Assembly (NCBI GenBank): GCA_026545765.1
Contig: CM048844.1
Coordinates: 64,603,035-64,667,034 of the forward strand
DNA: 64,000 nucleotides
Direction of reading: 5' to 3'
Source: Plantago major
Lineage: Eukaryota; Streptophyta; Magnoliopsida; Lamiales; Plantaginaceae
The position numbers and the translations under genes were made by a program. The notes under the pieces are model-generated. The model saw only the letters and a list, made by a program, of their open reading frames with translations, ran no database searches and was not told the origin of the DNA. This document shows positions 56,150 through 64,000 of this stretch, piece after piece; the first letter of the stretch is position 1, and each line of letters begins with the position of its first letter.

Positions 56150-59100
56150 ATGGCACCAAAGAAGATGACCACCAAGAACCCTAAGGCCGCATCATCTGCT
56201 CCTGCTGAAAAGCAAGGAGGAAAAGAACTCAAGGTGTTGAATAAACGCCTTCTAGGAGAGTTCACCCTTAATTTGGAATCTAAGTCACAAGATGAATTGG
56301 GAGCTTTTCTTGTGAAGAAATATGTTTACAGTCATTTCTTCAAAAGCGAGATAGAAAAGCGATATTGGGAATGTTGAAAAGTTCCCATATCTACAAGTTT
56401 ACGTGTCTTTGCACCCGTGGACTATCCACCTTTGGATGTGTTGGAGTTCTACAACAACTCCAAAATCTTCACAAAAGTTGTGAATGATGTAGAAGAGAAG
56501 TACATGGCTGAAGTTCAAGGACAAGAAATTGTCCTAGGCGCAAGACTTTCCGCAACTTATTTCGATTGAAAATCGAGGAACAATCGACGATATCAACATC
56601 AGGGATGCCTCCATGATTCAAAGTGTTAAGGAGCTATTTGAGGCAATCTAGATTGAAAATGCAAAGGGTTGCCCAACAAACTTTGTTCTGAAAGCCATCA
56701 GAACCAGTCATCTCCAAAAACACTGGAGTACTTTGGCTCTCATTCTGGTCCGTTGCTTTGATGGCAACAAAGGTGGAGTAGACCAGATAAGCATGGAGAG
56801 ATGGATGATGATGCATCTTGAATAAGAAGCATGAAGGCGAAACCCACTTTAATTGGGGAAGTATGCCTTGACAAATTTCTTGGGCACATTGAGGAATTTG
56901 AGCCTAAAATCATCAATGGCCTTCTTTGAGACAAAGGCCGATATGCATTTTGGTCTCGAATTTGCTACATTCGGAAACAATGGGAATAACTCGAGAAAGA
57001 GACAAGAAATCCCCACCAACTCTCTTTTGAGACATGCCTTTGAAGAAAAGGAGAATTGCTCTTGAAAGCTCGGAAAGAGGCGGAAGAGCTTGAAAGGCTT
57101 GACAAGGTGAAGAGGTCTCGAGCAAGCTCACCTCAACCTCCAGTTGCCAAGAGAAAGAGGACTCAAAGCAAGAGAGCCTCTAAGTCCCAAAGTGTACAAA
57201 AGCACAACCTTCGGAGACAAGATCTCGGAAGATGTTGTTCGACGAAAGGCAACACCGAAAGCCCAAGAATTACGGGCAATTTGCTCCGAAATCTCCGGAG
57301 ATGATAGAAATATCATAGATGGGTGACTCCCAATCTGTCTAAGTGACTCGATGATGATGCAATACTTACACAAGTATTCAAAAGTCGAGATTGAGACCCA
57401 TGGAGGAGCATCAAGCTCACCCCTCGGAAAGAAAGGAGCCCTCATCCGGAGGAAGAAGAAGGCTGGATGAGGAAGATAGAGTGATGGAAGATGTTGACAT
57501 TGCTTCCACATTCACAATGCCGACACTTAATGTGGGTGAAGAAAACCTGTTCTTGAGCAGGTTCCTCAACCTCCGAGAGATCAACTCTCGAAAGGGATCA
57601 AGCGAGATGGAGACTCGAAAGATATTGTAGAGGAGACCAACAATGAGCAAAGAGAGGTAGGAAACTCGGCTGACTCTATTCAGCCAACTTGGAACACAAT
57701 TTCGGGGAAGAAAACTTGTCCTCCCTTGAATCAAGAAGAGGTTACTCCAACCTCGGAACATCGAAGAGCACATTCCACAAGCTACAATCGAGAAAGTAGT
57801 GGAGGTGGAACCAACACCCCAACGAGAGTTTCCAGGTGAAAAGCACTCGAGGAAGTAATTCTTGAGCCTTGTTGAAGGCTCAATCGAAGAACACTTGGAC
57901 GGAGAGAATGTGATCTTATCTCCTCCAAGAGAAACTAAAGCTTCGAACAAGCGATCTGAAGAAAAGGTTCCAGAAACCCCCAAGGTTTCTGAGAAAGATG
58001 CCACTGAGCTTCCTCACTTGGAAGTTCAATCAGAAAGAAAGGATGCTGCGGATCAGACTTCTCCTCACATCAAGGTATCTTAGGCCTCTGTGCCCAAACA
58101 AGCAGAAGTCCAAGCAGGTGAGCCTAGTGTTTCTACACAGGTATGCTCAGAAAGCTTACTTTTGCACACAGATACTAACACAAGTAGTTTGAAAAAAACT
58201 AACTTGATCGCTTTCTTTCAGGCTCAAAGTCTAGTGCCACTCAACTTACTCCAAGCCTTTAAGAAGCACACTCTCAAGAAACATCTAAAGTGCTTTAGAC
58301 AATGGCAGAAACTCAGAAAGGCCAATCTTTCTGAAATTGCAAGAGTAATTGACATCCCAGAGAAAAGAGCCATAGCAATCAATCTGGAAGACCATATCCA
58401 TGCTATGTTTCCCACAAAATCATATTCTTTTGCCACTCTGATGGATGGTAACTTCTTCAATGAAGTAGCACAAAGACTCCTAGCAGACTTTCAAGCTGCT
58501 GATGCTCAAACCCAAGAGCAGATGGTGACCCATCCTGCCTTGCCCAGCAAGCTCACAACCTACCCTTCTGAGCAAGAAGAAGTAAATGGGAGGATGATCA
58601 CACTTCCTAATGTGATCAACTGGTTTACGAAGATGAGGAGGAACCGGTGAGAATGACTACCAAGAACCTCCTTACGAGCATCCAAGTCAAGAAGACAAGA
58701 AAAGGATGATGATGATGATGATCGAATGATGATCCCCAACACAGAAGCGGGATTCAGAAAGTTAGCAAAGGAAGTGCAGAAAAGGCTACTCCTTCCAATG
58801 CTCAGAAAGCCCCATCTTCATCACCACCAAAGTCTCATCAAAATACCCAACAGGCTGAACAAGACACAATTGAAGAAATCACAGCCACTGAGTTCAGGAT
58901 TGAAGAACTCAGATTTAAGTTGCAAGAGGAGAAGAGAATCAACTTAGAGTGTCAAGCTCTTATCGAAGAAAAGGAAGCCAAACTCGAAAAGCTCATAGAA
59001 GCTAATGCCAAGGAATTAGCACTCCTAGATGAGCAAAGGTTGTTGAAAAATGCCATCGTTGTCACTGCTGCTGAGATAGATGCCATGGATGACAATGATG

Positions 59101-60910
59101 ATGAAGAGCATTATTCTAAGGCTGCATCAGAAAGACCTTCTACTTCTCAGAAGGCCAGCATACTCAAAGGCAAACAAAAGATTGCCACTCTGCAAACAAT
59201 CCAAGAAAAGGATTATGAGAGTGATGCTGAAATAAACCCAAACTTGATCTCCCAAGCAGAAGATGAGAGGCTAATCACTAAGGAAAAGCTAGCCCTTCTA
59301 GCTCCTCAAATTTTCTCTGCTCCAGGTGCTTCAAGAAGTGATGAGCACAGGTCAAGAATAGCTGTTTTCTTGGAACTAAGAGACAGACTTGTTGCTCAAG
59401 ACAATCAAGTCCTACAGTCAGTCCCAGAAGAGATGAAAGATTTGGCTGCTGCATTGCTAAATAGAGTAACCAGCATAGCTCTCTCTCAGAAAGTCTTAGC
59501 TATGATCAGGGAAGAAGACTGCAACAATGCCAATCAAGCACTAGCAGATGCTACCTTTGCTACTCAACAAGCTGAGGCTATTCTAAAGCCTCTTGAAGAG
59601 CTCAACAGAAAAGAGCAAGTGTTGGTTAGGCAAAACAAGGACATGAAAGAAGAAATCCAAGAATTGGTCAGGGTGCATAACAACCTCCAGAAGAACTTTG
59701 AATCACTCTCTGAAGCTTATGCTATCATGAGTCAGTCATTCATGACTAAGGGGGAAGGAGAGATGCCTCAGAAAGGCAGAGGACCAATCAAATCTCCCCT
59801 CCTCAAGTCAACTAGTCATTAAGGACACCACTGGAGACACCCCTGCTGAAGAAGTTGTTCCAGATCAACCAGCCAGAAAGCTGAGAAGTATGGTCACTAG
59901 GGGTACCAAGTCCCTTAGGATCTCAGATGGGAACAACCAGAAAGCTTCTGAAGAAGAAAATCAAGAAGAAGGTGAGGTAAGAGGTCAAGAGAGCTGCAAG
60001 CCTTACAACTGGAACATCAATGATGATGATGAGGATGAATCTGATACAGATGAGCATCCAATTCACAAAAGAAGAAGGCAAGCAAGCCCCTTACAACCTC
60101 CTCTGGCAGCAAGGCCATTAGCAGCCAGAACCCCTTCTGGAAATACCAAGTCAATTCAAGGGACTTCCACCAGCACAGCCCTAAGGCAGGAAGAAAGAGT
60201 CACAGGATCTCCTGACAGAAGGCCACCTAACAGAAAGGCTAGAAGGGATATTCAGTTTGGCAGAACAAACAAAGAAACTCATCAAGAAAATCCAACTGAT
60301 GCCCACATTGAGTATGTGAAGACCAGTAATGAAGAGTCTTCATATAGGTGCATTCTGAACAAGAAAGGGTATTGGATTCAGGAACTGCAACATCTACTTG
60401 TCAATGATAAGTTTCCAGCTCCCATCTTCAACCAGATCCTAAAATGGAGTGAAGGCAAGCCAAATTTGCTAAAACATGAGCACCTTCATGCCTGGCTAAA
60501 CTTTGAGGTTGAAAAGAGAAATGATGCCAGAAAGATGGACCTTTCTTTTCCTTGTCCTTACCCCCAATCCAGAAGATGTGCACAAGACAAGAAAACTGGA
60601 TGGTAGCTACAGCAAGCAGAACAAGCTAGGTGTTCATCCCTATGAGTCATTCTACATGACAAAGGATGAATATCTGGATGATATTCACTATCCGGAAGAA
60701 ATATACAAGTATTTCAACCTATCTAAGCTGCAAGTAGACCATGCAGGTGCAGGGAAAATACTCTGGGTCAAACACTTTACGAAGAAAAACTACAATCTTG
60801 GCAAGAGTTACCATGAAATTTGTATCTTATCCGAAGAGCGAACTTTACGTCGAAGGATACTTTATGACTATGTCCAAGAATGCAGAAAAGTGGATGATTA
60901 TGTCAACTAA
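56150..60910 (+). pseudogene. Accessory ORF3 of element C, broken
   Basis: Starts MAPKKMTTKNPKAASSAP. N-terminal domain with LDVLEFYNNSKIFTKV and AEVQGQEIVL; NWGKYA-like part near 56860; NLS-like AKRKRTQSKRASKS (57150); acidic modules; intron 58141-58221; conserved domain KHLKCFRQWQKLRKANLSE and PSEQEEVNGRMITLPNV (58222-58625); coiled coil (58880-59050); a helical region up to 59822; and C-terminal domain YVKTSNEESSYRC to 60910. The 5' third (56350-57970) has numerous frameshifts, while the 3' half is nearly open with only shifts near 58650, 58900, 59825 and 60580. No polyglutamate run. Function unknown. Confidence 0.8.
58141..58221 (+). other. ORF3 intron of element C (81 bp)
   Basis: Donor TACACAG|GTATGCTCAG, acceptor CTTTCTTTCAG|GCTCAAAGT; the same site as E 47480-47557 and A 4009-4085. 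Confidence 0.78.
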
Positions 60911-61326
60911 TCCAGAAAGGGTGCTGAAGAACTTGAGGTTTCTGAACCTACGTTATTTTTGAAGACTTGAAGACTAGTATCTTAGAATGTTTACTTGGAG
61001 CTTGGACTCTCCTGTTGTTCTAATTTACTTAGTTTGTTTTATTACTTTTTGTAATCTTGCTGATTGTTTCTGAAATTCTTTATCTGTAAAAGTTTCATCT
61101 TAGTCTGTAAACTGTACCTATTTGAAGATCATACTCTCAGATACACTCTAATAGATGACAACTTATCAGCAAAGGTCACTTCTTGTGATTTGGTTGATGA
61201 TTACTTTCTGCACTTAATTCAACTAAAATTGAATATCATTTGAAATGATTAAGTGGTGGATTGTTTTCTCTTCCAGGATTACAACTTTGTAATAGGACTT
61301 TAAAAGATAGTCATGGATGACTGATC
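60911..61326 (+). other. 3' untranslated region of element C
   Basis: No gene; alignable with 779-1166 of A (minus). Ends at the polypurine tract. Confidence 0.5.
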
Positions 61327-61341
61327 AAAAAGGGGGAAATT
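61327..61341 (+). other. Polypurine tract of element C
   Basis: AAAAAGGGGGAAATT immediately before the 3' LTR. Confidence 0.88.
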
Positions 61342-62779
61342 TGTTAGGAATATCTGTTAGTATTTTGATCATTCATCACATGTTCTTATCTTAGCCAGAA
61401 AGGTGATTAAGTACTCTTGGTTCACTTGAACATTGTAAAAGAGGAAATCACTGAGTATGATTAGTCTAGTAAATCTTGTATTAGGATTTTAGGTCTCTGA
61501 GTGTAATTTTTATTTCCAAGAAGACCATGAAGATCAATCCTAGCAATGGAGCTTTTCTGAAGATTACAAGACCGGAGATTGCACAGGATTTATGAAGACA
61601 CCAAGGTTTAGTCTCACTCGGAAAGACTATATCCTTAATCCTTTCTTAAGTGCATTTAGTTACTTTTGAAACATGATTCTGGAACATATGACATCAAGAG
61701 TATGGAGCATGCAAGCCATCAGAAAGGCTAATGTATCCGTTCAAGACTACGGGACAAGAAATAGTACATGTGCATTAATTGCATTGGCAGAAAAGCCGCT
61801 AAAGCACAGTCCTCTCTGAGATATGAGACAAGGACTTCTGAGTACTCATTTCAAGAAAAGTATAGACTGAATTTGAATTGTGTCTAACGGATAACATCCC
61901 AACGACTCTCTAATTCATCTATAAATATCACACACTTAGATGCAGAGAAATACGACCGAAGAACGATCTAACTTGCAAACTTACAATCTAGCAAAGTATT
62001 CTCTCAAGCACTCTACTACCCTTTCTGAAAGCTTTCTGTTGCTTGAAGAATCACTAGTAGTTCTAAGTTGTCCTGAACCTTAACAAGAGATTGTTATTCG
62101 TGAAAGAGTTGAACTATCAGATAATCTTTCTGAAGCTCATTCTCCAGAACGGACATCAATTACTTGGGTCAGTAAAGAGCAGATTGCCATACACTGAACA
62201 AGTGTATTAAGTAGTCTTGTTCGATTAGGCTTTCTGGAAACATAACTGAAAAGTTATACAAGAAGCCTCTCTGACAAACCTTATAGCCAACACCATCAAG
62301 GCGTGGAGTAGAGGAAGTACTTGATTTGGGAAATCAAGGAATAACTCCAAGGTTATCTGAGTAGAGGAAGTACTTAGCTCTAGGAGCTGGGGAATAACTC
62401 AGGGGGGACATTTGGTTGGGAACCAATTGTTTAAGAATCTTAGAATAGGATTTTTGTAAGGTGAACTCAATTATTTGTTCTAGTGAATTCTAGGTCTCAG
62501 AAAAACCGAAGTGGATTAGTTGGAGGATTACGCCACCTCTAGATACCACTATACTTGCTGTGTTATTTACCTTTCTGTATTTATCTTTCAGCAAAGCACA
62601 CACACATACTTATTGTTTCTGCACTTACCTATCTTAAAGTCTTCCGCGCTCTGAATTTAAGTATCAGAAACACCCCAGGTTTCTGAGAAACTGTGTTTAT
62701 CGACAAAAGTTTTAAAAGACTATTCAACCCCCTCCCCCCCCCCCCTCTATCTTTTACTTTGCCGTTATCTGGACCAACA
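61342..62779 (+). repeat. 3' LTR of element C (1438 bp)
   Basis: TGTTAGGAATATC to GGACCAACA, followed by AATAT. TATAAATA at 61920-61927. The poly-C region (62728-62745) is longer and interrupted by TT compared with the 5' LTR. Confidence 0.96.
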
Positions 62780-62784
62780 AATAT

Positions 62785-64000
62785 GCTTAAGTGTTACTTG
62801 CTCTGGTGTGTTTTGTCCAGTGACCTTGGACACAGTTGCTTCTTCAGCAACCTTTGAACTAGTTGCTCTTTCAGCAACCTCATCTTCAGATTCCTCATCG
62901 AAATCTGGGACTGAATTATCAACAATCCCTGCTGCTTCTGCAGAGAGTGTTTGAAGTTTCTCACTGCTTTTATAAGTATTAATAAGTTCATCAGCAAGGC
63001 ACTTTGCAGGATTGATGAGTTCATCTGCTGTGGTCTTAGCAGCATTGATGAGTTCATCAGCAGTGGCGGTAAATATCTGAGAGTCAACATCCACAATGGG
63101 TATGTCTACTGATTTGCCAGCAGATTTCTTTCGTGAAGTTCTGGGCTTTTTGGTCGCAACGGAACCCTCATATACCTCATCAGTCTTTCGTTTCTTGGAA
63201 CCTTTCTGAGATGCAGTAACCTTTTTCATCATGTTTGTAAACTCATATTTGTAGAGCAGGTTACTGTTGGCAATGTTTGCCGTCTCTCTGAGCTCAATGC
63301 CAAGGCACTCCAGTAAGTAGCAAATCTTCAGTCCATAGCTTACTATGGCTTTTGGCTCAGCAAGGCCCTTAACAATTTTAGGCTCAAAGCCTTGTATCTT
63401 CTTCACAAATTTCATGAAGGCGTACTTCCCCCAATTAAAAGGGTTTTCCAGCCTTCTATTTTGTTGATTCAACAAGAACATCATCATCCAGCGTTCTTGG
63501 CTTATCTGGTCTGCACCTCCTTGTAGACCATCAAATCGTCTGTGAAGGATACATGCCAACACATCCCAGTGAACCAACAGATGTCTGGTTCTGATGTTAG
63601 CAAGTTTGAAGTCGTTGGGTGTGTCTGGCTTGTCAAGATCACACACATCACTGTAGAGCACTTTGACACCCTCAAGGAGATCTTCATCCTTGGTGTCAAT
63701 TTCAAAATCCTTTCCATGATTTTGAAGTTCAAACAGCTCACAGAAAGATGTATCATCCAACAGAATTTCCTGTCCTTGGACTTTAGTCATGATAGACACT
63801 GTCTCAGTGCCTTCAGAGACTTTGGAAATAATCGTGGAATTGTTGTAAAACTCCAGGACATCCAGTGAAGAAACTCCACTGGGAAGAGCAGATAGAAATC
63901 CCTTGATTTGTGCCTTTTCAAGCATATCAAGTATCAACTTTCTATCAGCTTGGTTTTCAAATGCAGCAGCGAGGTATTCCTCAATCATGGCACCACCCCA
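62785..64000 (-). CDS. 5' part of accessory ORF3 of element 'E', open up to the insertion of C
   Basis: Enters from the right edge (start codon outside the window) and is open without a stop to the target duplication. First comes GAMIEEYLAAAFENQADRK, then LDVLEFYNNSTIISKV and VQGQEILLDDTSF, the HWDVLACILHRRFDGLQGG and NWGKYAFMKFVKKIQGFEP blocks, YGLKICYLLECLGIELRE, basic clusters (GSKKRKTDE; KKPRTSRKKSAGK), and three repeats of the type TADELINAAKT. An apparent protein end KHICWSR is read-through into the LTR of C and is not real. Its 3' continuation is 48797-46034. A carries the same region with a frameshift and three stops, so E is the better-preserved copy of this domain. Confidence 0.8.

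Larger units (their letters stand above)
48803..62779 (+). mobile_element. Ty1/copia LTR retrotransposon 'C', complete
   Basis: 13977 bp with LTRs 48803-50226 and 61342-62779, target duplication AATAT (48798-48802 and 62780-62784), intact primer site, gag, pol, ORF3 and polypurine tract. It is nested inside ORF3 of element E. Gene order and protein homology make it a sister family of A. The LTRs look about 98% alike by eye, so the insertion is fairly recent, yet the coding regions hold many frameshifts. Confidence 0.97.

Noticed and set aside
62765..62785. Real C-terminus of ORF3 (KHICWSR)
   Set aside because: These codons come from the LTR of element C; the true continuation lies left of C after the AATAT duplication.

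Overview
The window is a dense nest of plant transposable elements with no intact host gene. A plant, probably a eudicot, is indicated by Ty1/copia elements primed by initiator-Met tRNA, Tat- and Athila-like Ty3/gypsy elements, a Cassandra TRIM carrying a 5S-rRNA-like promoter, a FAR1/MULE-type transposase and a plant mobile domain (PMD) gene. Almost every coding region is broken by frameshifts and stops, as expected of silenced heterochromatin.

Layout. 1-14595 (minus): copia element 'A', with 5' LTR 13050-14595, gag-pol, a large extra gene ('ORF3') and a 3' LTR cut by the window edge. 14596-15767 (minus): gag, primer site and LTR end of an Athila-like element into which A is inserted. 15768-19919: a decayed MULE transposase (minus) and a decayed PMD gene (plus), divergently arranged around a repeat-rich promoter region. 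19992-20300: another Athila-like LTR fragment. 20301-23272: AT-rich, repeat-rich spacer. 23273-37571 (plus): complete but dead Tat-lineage gypsy element 'D' with target duplication AGTAG, carrying a spliced antisense gene with its own TATA box. 37572-38860: small MITE-like debris. 38861-41794 (minus): copia pol fragment 'F', split by a Cassandra TRIM (39447-40140). 41795-46033 (minus): Athila-like 3' LTR and 3' internal region. 46034-48802 plus 62780-64000 (minus): ORF3 of copia element 'E' (A family), split by complete copia element 'C' (48803-62779, plus, target duplication AATAT).

The most interesting system is the accessory ORF3 of the A/C/E copia elements. It lies downstream of pol in the sense direction and has its own TATA box about 200 bp before the ATG in both A and C. 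It has several short GT-AG introns between repeated acidic exon modules. Two of these introns are precisely missing, one in A and one in C, as if spliced RNA had been reverse transcribed. The protein has an N-terminal domain, basic NLS-like clusters, a second conserved domain, a coiled coil and a C-terminal domain. Other notable signals are a U5 hairpin whose stem is kept by compensatory changes between A and C, an 11-base deletion that removes A's primer binding site, and patches of element C where the word CAGA/TCTG has been replaced by CGA-type sequence.
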